Position numbers and translations under genes: made by a program. A model generated the notes under the pieces. It did no database searches. It was not told the origin of the DNA and saw only the letters and a program-made list of their open reading frames with translations. A stretch of DNA of 64,000 nucleotides from Kuschelorhynchus macadamiae. Its lineage: Eukaryota; Arthropoda; Insecta; Coleoptera; Curculionidae. Below, piece after piece: positions 39,245-53,838 of the stretch (position 1 is its first letter; each line of letters starts with the position of its first letter). The stretch lies in contig JAUTXW010000960.1 in NCBI GenBank assembly GCA_030620095.1, positions 186,001 to 250,000 on the forward strand, in the 5' to 3' direction.

Positions 39245-39762
39245 ATTAGGTGGCGCCCATTTTAATTTCGTAAGGTGTACCCGAGAACCTGCAACCTACA
39301 GCTCTCCGAAAAGATGACTAGCTGCCGTTCGCATGTATTGGTAAGTTGATAGGGACTTTACGCCATAATAGTTTACCAGACCCACAGTCCTTTTTATATC
39401 GAAAACCCAACATTTTTATTATTTTGACAACTATTTTAGTCCAATTTCCAATATGCCTCAATTTTTAAAGCTTCTTTTAAAACTTGAAGGGTTGTATTAG
39501 TTTTTGATGTGTATAAATCGTAAATTGCATTATGAATATCCATTTTTACATTGCCAATTAAGTCTTCTGTCTTTGGCTTTTTTCGTGTACATTTCTTAAT
39601 ATTCTTCGGTAGTAAATTATGCTTTTTTTCATGCACAATTTTCTGCACAGTCCTTATACCGATTCCCAGAGCTTTTGCTACTGTCTCCTGGATACTGGCT
39701 AGTGAATTTGCATTTTCGTAATATTTTATTAGATTTGCCATTTTTTCGCTTGTGGATTCCAA
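39245..39762 (-). pseudogene. HTH transposase N-terminal fragment (left arm)
   Basis: Minus-strand 39762-39436 encodes MANLIKYYENANSLASIQET, VAKALGIGIRTVQKIVHEKK (helix-turn-helix), KKCTRKKPKTEDLIGNVKMD and a TLQVLKEALK stretch. This resembles the N-terminus of insect IS630/Tc1-related DDE transposases. Further frames carry KMLGFRYKKDCGSGKLLWRK to about 39290. No catalytic core. Confidence 0.6.
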
Positions 39763-40636
39763 AAACCCGAAAATTGTTTTCTATTACTCATTTTGTCACT
39801 GACTTGTCAATCTGACTATGAAGTGACATCGCTCAAAGATTTTTGCAACTGCTGGTATTTATATGTTTATCCTCTTTTTTCATATGAAAATATCATAGGT
39901 CTATCTAATTCATCTTCCGGATTTTACGCGGATGATATGATTACAAGTAATAAAAGAAAAACTTAAAAAGTTTGTCGTTGATAAATCGTATGACCTATAA
40001 ATTATCATAACAAGCTTGGATCTATAAAACCAGAGCCAACTGAGACTTTTGAAAGACAGATTGTTGATTAGTAAATTAAAATAAGTAAGGTTATGCTATT
40101 TTGCCCTCGGAAATATTTTTGCTGTTCCCCAGTGTCATTAACCCATACTTTTTATTTCATATATACATTTTTAGATTTGTTTTCAATATTCTGTAGAGAG
40201 AGAAGAATAAACAAAGCGATTATGTTTACAGTCGCGGTTCAACTTTCTTACGAGATTTTATTTCTTTAAAACAATTTTATAACGAGTATAATTTATTTCT
40301 TCTGTTCCGGCGGAACGCTATTGAATTTTTATGACATTAATTTTAGCAGAATGCGAGAAAGAAAATACTACAGAAAGATATAGGCGGCGAATATTAGGGC
40401 ATTAAATTATTACCTTGTTTTTGTATGACTGAACGATGCTGTATTCAACCATTAGTATGCAGAGTGCCTCAATGAAGTTGAAAATGTACGGTTACTTTTG
40501 ATCGACTTCTAAGACCAATAAGTTTTTTTGGTCATTATTTATTTTTATCTTTTCTATTAAAACGCCCAAGACATTGTCTTTAAAAAAATGTATGTATTTT
40601 TACTTTCCTCGTAAAAGGGAAATATTGTAATCATGA

Positions 40637-41443
40637 AAAAATAACCCTTCGAGATTTTTTCGGATCTTCACGTTTCAGGGTCTCTCTAGAAACCGAAAAA
40701 CATGTTTTCCCAATTCTGTCGGTCAGTCTGTCTGTCTCTCTGTTCGCGGCCTAGCTAAAAAAACTACCTATCCGAATGACTTCAAATTTTGGTTAAAAAT
40801 TAAGGAGGATGACCTGGCAACATTTTGTTAAAAATCCATATGGCAAAACAAAATGGCGCCCTAGTGAAATGTTAAATAAATTATTATTAAAAAACTCCTT
40901 ATCCAATTTATCTCACATTCTACATAAACATCGAGTATTAAGTTCTGGTAACACTTTGGTACAAATACAAGATGGCGGAACAAAATAGCGTCATAATTAA
41001 ATATTTAAAAATTCAGACTAAAAAACTACTTAATGGACTGATTTCAAATTGTATGCCATAACTAATTGTGGTATAGGGATCAACTAGTGTGAAAAAAATC
41101 ACCCTCTCAGGTTTTACATATCTTCACGTTTTAGCGTCTCTAGATGCCAAAAAACATGTTTTATCAATTCCGTCGGCCCATCTGTCGAAAATTAAGGCTC
41201 ATATGGTGACGAACTGGTAATATATTGGTAAAAATCCGATATGGCGGAACAATAGTTAATAAAATTTTGTTAGAGGACGTATTATTTAGGTAATCCAGTA
41301 AAAAAAACAAAAGTCTTTTTTTAAATTGTCGACGTTTCGCAACTTTATTATTGCATCAGAACAAATATATAGATTTTTATATCCTGCATGAAACCCAGAT
41401 TATTAGTCTTTACTCCGGTGGTCCGCAGATATTTTCCAGATAT
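40637..41443 (-). repeat. Segment A, copy 2 (inverted)
   Basis: Inverted copy of segment A closing the left arm. Its GTCGACGTTTCGCAAC lies at 41328-41343. It shares its outer border with the copy at 43004-43810 (continuing into TCATGATTACAATATTTCCC), unlike the copy at 34513. Confidence 0.9.
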
Positions 41444-43005
<1,562 letters not shown>

Positions 43006-44685
43006 ATATCTGGAAAATATCTGCGAACCACCGGAGTAAAGACTAATAATCTGGGTTTCATGCAGGATATAAAAATCTATATATTTGTTCTGATACAATA
43101 ATAAAGTTGCGAAACGTCGACAATTTAAAAAAAGACTTTTGTTTTTTTTACTGGATTACCTAAATAATACGTCCTCTAACAAAATTTTATTAACATTGTT
43201 CCGCCATATCGGATTTTTACCAATATATTACCAGTTCGTCACCATATGAGCCTTAATTTTCGACAGATGGGCCGACGGAATTGATAAAACATGTTTTTTG
43301 GCATCTAGAGACGCTAAAACGTGAAGATATGTAAAACCTGAGAGGGTGATTCTTTTCACACTAGTTGATCCCTATACCACAATTAGTTATGGCATACAAT
43401 TTGAAATCAGTCCATTAAGTAGTTTTTTAGTCTGAATTTTTAAATATTTTATTATGACGCTATTTTGTTCCGCCATCTTGTATTTGTACCAAAGTGTTAC
43501 CAGAACTTAATACTCGATGTTTATGTAAAATGTGAGATAAATTGGATAAGGAGTTTTTTAATAATAATTTATTTAACATTTCACTAGGGCGCCATTTTGT
43601 TTTGCCATATGGATTTTTAACAAAATGTTGCCAGGTCATCCTCCTTAATTTTTAACCAAAATTTGAAGTCATTCGGATAGGTAGTTTTTTTAGCTAGGCC
43701 GCGAACAGAGAGACAGACAGACTGACCGACAGAATTGGGAAAACATGTTTTTCGGTTTCTAGAGAGACCCTGAAACGTGAAGATCCGAAAAAATCTCGAA
43801 GGGTTATTTTTTCATGATTACAATATTTCCCTTTTACGAGGAAAGTAAAAATACATACATTTTTTTAAAGACAATGTCTTGGGCGTTTTAATAGAAAAGA
43901 TAAAAATAAATAATGACCAAAAAAACTTATTGGTCTTAGAAGTCGATCAAAAGTAACCGTACATTTTCAACTTCATTGAGGCACTCTGCATACTAATGGT
44001 TGAATACAGCATCGTTCAGTCATACAAAAACAAGGTAATAATTTAATGCCCTAATATTCGCCGCCTATATCTTTCTGTAGTATTTTCTTTCTCGCATTCT
44101 GCTAAAATTAATGTCATAAAAATTCAATAGCGTTCCGCCGGAACAGAAGAAATAAATTATACTCGTTATAAAATTTTATTAAAGAAATAAAATCTCGTAA
44201 GAAAGTTGAACCGCGACTGTAAACATAATCGCTTTGTTTATTCTTCTCTCTCTACAGAATATTGAAAACAAATCTAAAAATGTATATATGAAATAAAAAG
44301 TATGGGTTAATGACACTGGGGAACAGCAAAAATATTTCCGAGGGCAAAATAGCAAAACCTTACTTACTTTAATTTACTAATCAACAATTTGTCTTTCAAA
44401 AGTCTCAGTTGGCTCTGGTTTTATAGATCCATGCTTATTATGATAATTTATAGGTCATACGATTTATCAACGACAAACTTTTTTAGTTTTTCTTTTATTA
44501 CTTGTAATCATATCCTCCGCGTAAAATCCGGAAGATGAATTAGATAGACCTATGATATTTTCATATGAAAAAAGAGGATAAACATATAAATACCAGCAGT
44601 TGCAAAAATCTTTGAGCGATGTCACTTCATAGTCAGATTGACAAGTCAGTGACAAAATGAGTAATAGAAAACAATTTTAGGGTTT

Positions 44686-45203
44686 TTGGAATCCACAAGC
44701 GGAAAAATGACAAATCTAATAAAATATTACGAAAATGCAAATTCACTAGCCAGTATCCAGGAGACAGTAGCAAAAGCTCTGGGAATCGGTATAAAGACTG
44801 TGCAGAAAATTGTGCATGAAAAAAAGCATAATTTACTACCGAAGAATATTAAGAAATGTACACGAAAAAAGCCAAAGACAGAAGACTTAATTGGCAATGT
44901 AAAAATGGATGTTCATAATGCAATTTACGATTTATACACATCAAAAACTAATACAACCCTTCAAGTTTTAAAAGAAGCTTTAAAAAATTGAGGCATATTG
45001 GAAATTGGACTAAAATAGTTGTCAAAATAATAAAAATGTTGGGTTTTCGATATAAAAAGGACTGTGGGTCTGGTAAACTATTATGGCGTAAAGTCCCTAT
45101 CAACTTACCAATACATGCGAACGGCAGCCAGTCATCTTTTCGGAGAGCTGTAGGTTGCAGGTTCTCGGGTACACCTTACGAAATTAAAATGGGTGCCACC
45201 TAA
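44686..45203 (+). pseudogene. HTH transposase N-terminal fragment (right arm)
   Basis: Mirror copy of 39245-39762. 44686-44991 reads MTNLIKYYENANSLASIQET, VAKALGIGIKTVQKIVHEKK and TLQVLKEALKN, stopping early because of a one-base difference from the left copy. 44988-45203 continues in another frame with MLGFRYKKDCGSGKLLWRK. Confidence 0.6.
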
Positions 45204-45589
45204 TTGACTGTGACTCAATTAGGAGGAAATCTATATCGATATTTAAATGCAGACAAGATTTGGAGGGCTTTTCAATAAATCACTATATAAAGTACAGACT
45301 GTCCAATTTTAATGATACCTCGATCTTTTGTTTTTTTTTATGAGTTGTTTTATAAAATAATTTTTGACATGTGAAATTTAGCTTACATTCAAAAATTCAA
45401 TTGACATTAAGATATAAAAAAAAATAAATCGAGAAAATGTAAAATATATATAAAATATATCAAATATGTGAAATGTGATAGAACGTTATTACCATTATAT
45501 CATCAACTTGTGAACATCTGGCGAAATGTCATGACACAAATACGTAAATATGAAAATTAAATTAAATAGCGCACAGGGAATCCAAAATT

Positions 45590-46160
45590 CATTAATTTTC
45601 TTTTGCCACACTGCCGCAAGGAAATACACAATTTAAGATAGACAAATAATGTTTGGTAATACTGATAGAGGGACCAACGTGCATATTGAGATTAAAAGAT
45701 TAAAATAAGTATTTCGATGCAAGTGTACGACAATTATCCTTACAGCCAAAATCAATATTAAAATCACCCGCCAAAATGACTTCAGACTGGGGACAAATCT
45801 GAAACAACGGAGCCTCCAACGGTATAAACAAATTTTATAAGCATTTAACTTTTTACTCATGCTTATAGAGAATTCAAATTCATTTTCGATAATCATACTA
45901 TCAAATTTTGAAACACCCGTGAATTTGTTCTGCTGTAAAATGTTGTTATTCACAAAAATGAATGTACCCCCATGTTGAAAAGCTTTTCTACAGTATAATG
46001 AGGCTAGCGTATAATTTTGTAAATATATAGGCTCCTCACTCCTAAGCCAACGTTCTTCAGTAAAACAATGTCAGGAAAGTTCTTATTTTCTAAAAAGACA
46101 TACAAATCATTTATCTTATTTCTTACAGATTGTATGTTTAACAATGGAAGTGACATACTT
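45590..46160 (-). pseudogene. LINE AP-endonuclease 5' half (right arm)
   Basis: Mirror copy of 38287-38855 with the same frame breaks (e.g. 45953-45633 reading NNNILQQNKFTGVSKFDSMI). The shared disabling lesions show that decay predates the duplication. Confidence 0.75.
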
Positions 46161-46166
46161 GTATCG

Positions 46167-46785
46167 TTAGTCTAAAAAGATACTATTATCGTTTTTACCA
46201 TTATCTGTAAAGTTTTTCTTCGGTGAAGTAGTCTGTAGTGGTTGAGAGTCTATATTTTGACTAACACTCTCAAGTTCACATAGTTGTATGTGCCTGAGAG
46301 CTTTAAATATAACTTTATTTTGACCTAATTCTGTAACAATTGATTCAGCAATACTGAAATTTTTAAGTTTATAGCCCATTTTATTGGTAACATACACAAA
46401 TGTGAATACACCTTCAGTAATACGATTAACTCTATTCAGGAAATCATTAAGTTTGTTGTTGAACACACATACTTTATTGTAATTATTTTTTAAGAATGGT
46501 ACTACGGTAGACAAAAATATATAATTGGTATTTGTGTTGAATTTTAGTTTTTTTCCAAATGTTTTTTACTTTGGGATATTTATTGTTTATAAAATCGTTG
46601 CATCCCGCGGTAATAATAACGTAATCGTTCTTACCAAAGTTTTTTACATGCCAGCACATTTTCGTAGGTACCACCTGGTTTCGTGATGCATTGGATTCTA
46701 TAATTTTTTGATCCTAACTGCTTCTCCAACGCCTCCTTCAAGTACATAACTGAGTCATCACACAGAAGTAGAATGTTATTTTGGA
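46167..46785 (-). pseudogene. LINE ORF1-like SGNH region (right arm)
   Basis: Mirror copy of 37665-38278. It has NDYVIITAGCNDFINNKY at about 46627-46574 and the second part 46514-46167 ending NDNSIFLD. The same two frame breaks are present, with isolated substitutions (EFNNK to VFNNK, KPLRH to KALRH). Confidence 0.65.
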
Positions 46786-46879
46786 CATAGTCCTGCTCTT
46801 TACGTGTACTTATGGAAACAGTTTTCCTAGTCGGTTCAGTTAAACAGGTAGAGAGCTTGCATTTTAACTGAGACTTTTA

Positions 46880-47099
46880 CCCCCGTATTCACTAAAAAGG
46901 TTTAAGAGTTAGACCAGGTCTAGTTGCCATGGTTTTTAAAACTCTTAGTTCGCCAGTTATGTTTGGCTTATGTCACTGTCATTTTGTAATTGTGACATTT
47001 AGAAAAATTATTTGTTCAATTGTTAAAAATGCTATCTTAAACCTATAACTGTCAGGTTAGACCTGCTCTAAATTTAAACCTCTTTATTGAATACGTGTG
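46880..47099. mobile_element. Harbinger-like MITE (right arm)
   Basis: Mirror copy of 37344-37563, flanked by TTA at 46877-46879 and 47100-47102. Its presence in both arms means it inserted before the inverted duplication. Confidence 0.65.
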
Positions 47100-48889
47100 T
47101 TAAAGTTTGGCCCACGAATCTGAAGCTATGAAAACTACTCATTACTGATTGGGTACAACTCGGTATATATATAGAAACATCCTACTTTTAACAACACTCC
47201 CCCTTTCGTCGCAGCTTCAGATCCGTGCGGCGTACTATAATATATTACAATTGTTTGTCATGCCCAGCATAATAAAATAAAGAAAATAATGATAAAATAG
47301 TATAAGTAAAAAGTAAAAAATTTTCGAACAATACTCAAATCCAAAACCGAAAAATGTCCTCTACCTGAGAAAAGTGTTTCTATTTACAGAGTAATGATAC
47401 TCATTTTCTAGCACTAGGTTCAATTTAAACATTATGGCTTAAAACTAAAGCTCTTGTAAATAATGTATCTTGGGGTTTTATCTTACGCAAAATATTTCAT
47501 CATATCATATTTGACATAACGTATATTGACGTCACATTGTTAACGCTTGAGCCGACGAAAACACGGCAATTGCGTGGATGTCAGATTTCAAATAAAGCAT
47601 CCCAGACAACAAAATTAAAGGGCAAACTTGAGATTATTTAGCGAAAAGACCTCCAAATGAAACATAAAAAAGATAATCAATTTATATCATATATCATAAA
47701 AATTGGGAAAGTTTGAATTCAGTGGTCATTTAATGCTAGTCTTTTCGCACAACCCGAGTGTATAACAAATATCCCAAAATAATCATAAAACTCCCATTTC
47801 CTAAAGTCAATCAGGACATACTATGATATATACTATGAAAACTTTCTAACAAGGGCAGGAAGTTCTAATTACGGCCAAACTAGTAATTCTTGAAATTGGA
47901 TATTTTGTATGACCGAAGAACCGTTAGAAGTTAAATGAAATGCAAAGTAACACAAAGTTCTGCAGATATACAGGGTGTTTCTAGACTAAAAGGAAATTTA
48001 GATTGAAAAGTTGAGTGCTTTATTAACTTTTATTGAAGAAAAAGAGAGATAAAAGGTGTGGCAAATCCTGTGTCAAAAATAAATGCATTTTTAACTGCAT
48101 TTCTTGTATAACGTGTACTAGTTGAATTAGATGTATTACAGTAACAAATATTAATATGCACTACCCTCGTAATACAAAACATTTTGTTTTGACGAGTTAC
48201 TAAGTTTTTAAATAGTTCTGTCAATTGACATTAAATTGTACATTTTTTCATATTAATCGTTGAAAATTTCCTGCTTTGTTTCAAGTGGCAATCATGACAT
48301 TTTTGGAGGACGCATTAAATTAAAAGTGTTGGAAATGTAAATATTATTCAACAAGTTAAACAAGGATACGTAATGTTACTACACACTTTTATTATTTTAA
48401 TTGGACAATCTGAATTAAACGAGAATTCTAAGTTACAAGTTTAATTATTCTTTGTCGAATAAGCCAATATTCATTATTTTACCTAGTTCCATCTGAATTT
48501 AATTCATCAGACGCTTTATGTGACACGGTCTTATCAAGAAAGCACGCCGAGTTAAGTTTATTATATTACTTTTATATAAATATTTTTTTTATTTAAATCA
48601 TTTGTCGTGTCCGATACCAATAGTAAAGGCATATGATTCGGGTAGGTCAGTTCAAATTCCTCACTGCATTGCCTGACTACCTTGAAATGGAAAACTACAT
48701 ACCAAATTTTACATAAATTAATATAAATTCAAAATACCTAAATTTTAATTAAAAAGCTCATCAGCTGAAAAAAGAAAGGTATCTGAAGAATTCTGCAGAA
48801 ATTCAACATTCGTGCTTTAGTACTCACAAAAAGATTGAGCAGTGCTTAAAGATACCAAAAGATGTCATCCCCTTGCAATCAGAAGGAGT

Positions 48890-49330
48890 TTATAAATTCC
48901 TTGTTAAGCAACATGAAAGACGTATAAGTTAGAAACTTATTGAAATTGTTCAATCCGCTGTTAATGTAAAAGATACCAAGGTTCTTGAATCAGCCTTGGG
49001 TTATTATAAACGAAAAATCATAGAATCAATTGAAATCATCAAAAACCCTGAAATTTTCAATAGAGACGCGGGCTACGTGCTACATCATGCGTAGAAACCA
49101 ATCATTACAGTGAGTCACGAGTCGATGGGCACAGGTTGGGTATAAATACCTGAACTCATCGGAGCTCATTCACTGTTTTCATCTTGTGCAGTGAAAATCC
49201 CTGAAGATACCTCGTCAAATTGCAGGCAAAACGTCGGAAAGTAATTCCAATTTGATACGGTCTAAATACAAGAACCATGATTGATTAATTGACTCCAGCC
49301 GTGAAAGCTTTCGTACTATGTTAAAAATCT
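48890..49330 (+). pseudogene. PLE GIY-YIG C-terminus and 3' region (right side, continuous)
   Basis: Reads FLVKQHERRIS, a stop, KLIEIVQSAVNVKDTKVLES, then KIIESIEIIKNPEIFNRDAG and YVLHHA before a stop near 49094. The following non-coding tail has the layout of PLE 3' regions, including CTGAAGATACC (49201) and GGCAAAACGTCGG (49225-49237). The part beyond 49076 is unique to this side of the inverted duplication. Confidence 0.75.
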
Positions 49331-49334
49331 CTAC

Positions 49335-50548
49335 GTCGACAAGATCAAACAAGACGAAATATCAACAGAGAAACTAGACAAAAAAATTAACAGCTTTAAT
49401 ATAAAATTTCATTAAAGGGATAGTACAGGTAAATCCACCTAAATATAATAAAAGGAACTAAGAGACTAATGGAAAAGAGAAGACATATAGTAAAAATAGA
49501 AAATTTACAGGCAAAAATTCAAAAATAAATAAAGAAATGAAAAAAATCGGTACAAAACAAAGATATGGACTAAGAAAGAAAGAGAGAAAAATTATAAATG
49601 ATAGAGATGATATATTGAAAACAGCAGAAGACTAATACACAAATGTATATGATTTGGAAGTAACACCATCAGAAACTACAAATAACAAAATAAAATAAAA
49701 TCATCGGGTCAGAAGAACAATCAGATATGACAATAGAAGAGAACAATAATGGGGATACAAATTAATAAAGCTGCAGATGATGATGATATATCTATAGACA
49801 TGGTAGGGGATGAAAGAGAAACCTTAAACATAAAACTAACAAAACTATTGAAAATATGCGTAGAACAGATGAAAATACCTGGACTTTGGAAGAATGCAGA
49901 TGGCATTTATATTGCTCTTTAAAAAGTGAGAAAATAATAATTTGGAAACTACAGTCAATTAGCCTATTATTTCACCATACTAATAACAAAGTTAGGTGAA
50001 CATTTATCAGAAGAGCAAGCAGGGTTCAGAAAAGGTTATAGTATATGAGATTTCCTGTTAACTACGAAAATACTCATTGAGAAATCAAACGAATATTGAT
50101 TCAACCTGTGCCTTACCTACGTGGACAATCAAAAAACATTTGACAGAATAGAGCTATGAAGAATTTACAAAGCATTAAAAGTAAGTAGAAGCACCGAGGA
50201 AGAGAATTCGAACAGGATCGTCGGTATCCGGAAAACTGTCATGTGTTCTAATAACAAAAACATTGCTCAATATCTCAGACGTCGCGTCCGAGTAAATATT
50301 GTCCAAATTAAATGGGGCTACGCAGGCCACGTAGCTAGAAAAAGATTAAGCAGATGAAATCGCAAAATAATAGAACGGCCACCATACCAACATAAGAGAG
50401 GAAGGGGAAGACCATACATGCGATGGTACGATGATTTTAAGGGAACAGCTGGAATACAGTGAATTCAAACGGCACAATATCGTGATAGGTGGAAGCAGTT
50501 AGGGAATACGAAAATTGATTTAAAGGGGCTAATGATGATGATGATGAC
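49335..50548 (+). pseudogene. LINE (RTE/Jockey-like) fossil with (GAT)n tail
   Basis: Plus strand in several frames: RYGLRKKERKIINDRDDILK (about 49562-49620), EHLSEEQAGFRKGYS (about 50000-50042), LTYVDNQKTFDRIEL (motif A, about 50115-50155), then after a deletion of the palm IVQIKWGYAGHVARKR (about 50298-50345) and RGRGRPYMRWYDDF (about 50401-50436), TAQYRDRWKQLGN. It ends in GATGATGATGATGATGAC (50530-50548), a microsatellite-type LINE tail. Confidence 0.75.
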
Positions 50549-50564
50549 AAAAAAATATAAGAAA

Positions 50565-50725
50565 GATTTTGGTTCTTTAATTTGGATATGAGTTGGAATC
50601 GCCTATTTTAAAGAGAGGTATAACCGTGTCTAGTTTAAGCTTACTGGGGAAGATGTCCGTTTCAAAACCCATATCAGTTAGATGTGCTAATATGTAGTCA
50701 ATATTCTAGCAACGAGCAGAGATAG
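50565..50725 (-). pseudogene. LINE RT fingers fragment
   Basis: Minus strand reads AHLTDMGFETDIFPSKLKLD, TVIPLFKIGDSNSYPN, the conserved start of a Jockey/CR1-like RT domain. Truncated on both sides. Confidence 0.6.
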
Positions 50726-50739
50726 ATATTACACCAATT

Positions 50740-51585
50740 TTCCAGTAGACATTATATGTTAATATTAAGATAACAACAGAGGAACTGAAACCAAGAAGCA
50801 GCCTAAACTTATTTATGCCCTTTATGAAAACAAGGTAATATTATTAAAGAACCACGCTCGAATCGTATAGAAAAGTGGTTTCACTTAAATCTCTTAAAAA
50901 TTGAATATGTTGTAGTTCGCAACCGTCTGAGCAAAAGTTACCATTATCGCGATTTAAAACGTTGTTTGCCAATCTTCATGGAAATATAAATACCCCTCAG
51001 ATTGGAATATGCTCTACATGCATTCAATCGCATGACCTTAAGGTATGAGCTCGTGGACATAGGTGACGTCCTCTGTACCGTCTTAATTTGATAAAGGCAA
51101 TTTTGGATAATACTCAATTTAAGCAAGCATTGTAAATTTTAATTCTCTTACTACATTAATTCAATTTAATTATCTATTTTTTTAGCTTAATCACTATTCA
51201 AAGCTCTAAAAGCTGCAGATTATTAAATATAATTTTATAATACAAAAATATATTTCAATTAAAAGCATTAATTTAATAACATGCTATTGAAAATACTTTA
51301 AAATCATTTTATATTTACCATCAGAGTGGATTTAGAGTATTAAAAGTAGATTATAAAAGGATTAAATTCATTTAGCTGTACTGGAAAATTATATTCAGTG
51401 CATTATTGTATTATATTAAGTAGGACGACAGAGAGATTCCATGTTTATCGAAAGAATGATATTTTACCCCTTAGCTTAAAGTTTTAGATTTAATTAAAAC
51501 TTTGGGGATAACTAAGAAGAATACAGAATTGTATCCTTCTGAATTATTTATTGAAGCTAGCTAAGATTTTGGTAACAGAGTTATA

Positions 51586-51641
<56 letters not shown>

Positions 51642-51682
51642 CATATATAGATTTTTTTTCGATTACAGGATAGCTTAAGAAA
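50740..51682. other. No gene; (TA)n at 51583-51645
   Basis: AT-rich sequence without recognisable genes; a (TA)n tract of about 50 bp lies at 51583-51632. Confidence 0.5.
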
Positions 51683-52164
51683 TATAGGGTGTTAGAAGTT
51701 TGACTAGACTACAAATATTTTAAGACGTGATAATATGAACCATTTTGATTATAAAATGCTTAAATAACATAAGGTGAATTCCTTATCATTTTGAAAGAAA
51801 TGGCCCAAAAGTTATATTTTGTTTTATTAATTTTTAAGCACATCGTTAACACATTTATTAATTTTATTATGTAAAACAATTAATTATATGATTTTCTACA
51901 CATTTTTTCTTAGTAAAATATCTGAAAGACCTAAATTTAAAAAATAAAAAACGAATAAACTGTTTTATTTCATCATAGAATGTTTATTTGAAAACGGCAA
52001 CACTGGCCATCGTAGAGAAATAAGCAGGCTTCAACGAACATAATAATTCGCAAACATATCAGGTGTAGTTTTTTTTGGTTCTTTCACCTTAATTTTTTGC
52101 TGTATGAGGCAATTCCTTACCCTTTTAATACGTGGTCGGGATTTAAAAACTCTTTAAAAATGTA

Positions 52165-52348
52165 CAGGGTTTTCCCGTATATTTTTCCACCCACCTAGAG
52201 AGTTTATTTGAATAGATACGGAAATGTCGTAAATACAAAAGTTGTTGGATTTTTATGAAGATTTAGAATATTATATCAGCAGTGCGAAAATGTTATTTGA
52301 AATGTCAAATTTTGACAGGTTGTCAGTTTTTTTAAACGAAACACCCTG
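52165..52348. mobile_element. Possible MITE with CAGGGT termini
   Basis: TA-CAGGGTTTTC at the left and GAAACACCCTG-TA at the right, 184 bp apart. Only about 10 bp match. Confidence 0.35.
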
Positions 52349-52597
52349 TATATTAAATGATATTCTTGAGGATCTTTTTTTTCTAATTTTAAATATATAT
52401 ACTTTTAATATATTCTGTCAATTAGTTTTGGATATATAAGAGTTTAAACATTAAAGAAATGGTAAGGTAATTTGGGCTAAAACATAGTGAGCCGTGGTCA
52501 AGACAATTGCAATAAACGACGCCTTTTTGACGTTAACCGGTCAGAAGTATCTATTTACGAGCATTTATAATATCTAATACGTTGGACGACGGATTAA

Positions 52598-52790
52598 TCG
52601 GAAGAAGAGAAACTCGACATGGTAGAATTATTTTATTTACGTGGTAAAAATGCATCGATAGCTCGTAACGATTATCATAGACGGTTTTCAGATAGACCAA
52701 CACCGACTCGTAGCATAATATTAAACATCATTAAACAACTGAATTAAAGAAAAACACTTAAGCGAAAAGTTAGAATAGTGGAAAGAAACA
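52598..52790 (+). pseudogene. Transposase HTH fragment (DUF4817-like)
   Basis: Plus strand reads EEEKLDMVELFYLRGKNASI, ARNDYHRRFSDRPTPTRSII and LNIIKQLN before a stop. This is the N-terminal HTH of the mariner-superfamily group, isolated from any catalytic part on the same strand. Confidence 0.65.
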
Positions 52791-52879
52791 ATACTATAAA
52801 AAATCAATAATATAAAGTAGGTAAATAATAATATTAGCTTAAAGAACTAAGTTTTGGTTTTCTATATAGCCTCCTTGGT

Positions 52880-53315
52880 TTATAATGCATTCTGAATATT
52901 TCTTCTAAATTTTCTGTGTATGGATGCGTAGATAAAATGAGGTGACTCGGTGTTTAAAGCGTCGATTGTTTGGACTATATTTTGCTCTAAAGCTTGGATG
53001 GATCTTGGCCTGTTGTAGTATATCTTGTTTTTCAGATAACTCCACAAAAATACGTCCAATGTAGAGAGATCGGGACTGTTTGCTGGCCATCTTAATGGTC
53101 CATGTCTTCCGATCCAAAATGGATACCTGTCATTTAAAAAATTAGTGATCGGCTGGACATTATGAGGAGGGGCACCATCTTGTTGCCATATCAAATTAAG
53201 ATATGAATTAATAGGTAGTTGTTCTAAATGCCCCTCGATTTCGTTTTCTAATAACTCCTGATTCCTTTGTCCAGTTAAATTCCCATTTAAAATATAGGTC
53301 CAATAACATGATTGT
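52880..53315 (-). pseudogene. Transposase catalytic C-terminal half
   Basis: Minus strand: NNHVIGPIF (frame break), LTGQRNQELLENEIEGHLEQ, LPINSYLN, LIWQQDGAPPHNV (second catalytic Asp), RYPFWIGRHGPLRWPANSPD (with the last Asp) and LSTLDVFLWSYLKNKIYYNR to 52880. Lacks the N-terminal half and is fused at its 5' side directly to gag sequence. It faces the HTH piece at 52598. Confidence 0.8.
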
Positions 53316-53838
53316 TAAGAAGGCCACATTGTTTAAGCATTACTAAATCTTGATTTAAACAACTTTCATCTCGTCTATCTGCACAATTTCTATAGAGTGT
53401 ATCCTTTAGTTCTTGCCAGGTTGTAACATTTTGAACATTTATTACTAAGCGAGCATTACCTGCAAGCTTACCTATAAGTGAATTTAAAAGATATACATTT
53501 TGAAACTACGTTGGATTTGCCGAATCGTAAAAATTTGTGATTATCGATTGACAAATTGCTAAAAATCTATTTAATTCAGATGGATTTCCATCAAATGTTG
53601 GAACGCAATTTGAATATTCTGCTTTAAATGCCATTTTTGTACTATTTATTGTATTTAAAGTATTTGTTAAATTATCTAAATCAATATTTACTAAATTATT
53701 TTTTTTTAATTTGTTTCAAGACTTTCAGTCTTATTATTTTTTCTTAGTTCTAATAATAATTCTAAAATTGGAGAAGTCAGCTGAAGGATTAATGGTTAAT
53801 TTTTCTAACGATTTCAATAAGTCTTCTTCGGACATTTA
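53316..53838 (-). pseudogene. Decayed errantivirus-type gag
   Basis: Minus strand from ATG at 53835-53833: EEDLLKSLEKLTINPS, then after frame changes VPTFDGNPSELNRFLAICQS, VYLLNSLIGKLAGNARLVIN, TTWQELKDTLYRNCADRRDE and SCLNQDLVMLKQ. The F-D-G-N-P start and A-D-x-R block match the gag at 57.3 kb, at low identity. It ends where the transposase fragment begins. An old copy, not functional. Confidence 0.75.

Larger units (their letters stand above)
35317..41443 (+). repeat. Left arm of a large inverted duplication
   Basis: About 6.1 kb mirrored by 43004-49076. Matching landmarks include 35320/49076 (outer junction), 37181/47236 (TACGCCGCACGG) and 40637/43810 (inner border of segment A). Differences are scattered substitutions plus indels, e.g. 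about 30 bp near 37290-37320 absent on the right and about 25 bp near 36895. Identity about 98% by eye. Confidence 0.9.
43004..49076 (-). repeat. Right arm of the large inverted duplication (begins with segment A copy 3)
   Basis: Mirror of 35317-41443. Segment A copy 3 (plus orientation) is 43004-43810, then the mirror of the 5.3-kb core. The sequence runs without a break past 49076 into the rest of a PLE, so this arm looks like the parental locus. Confidence 0.9.
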
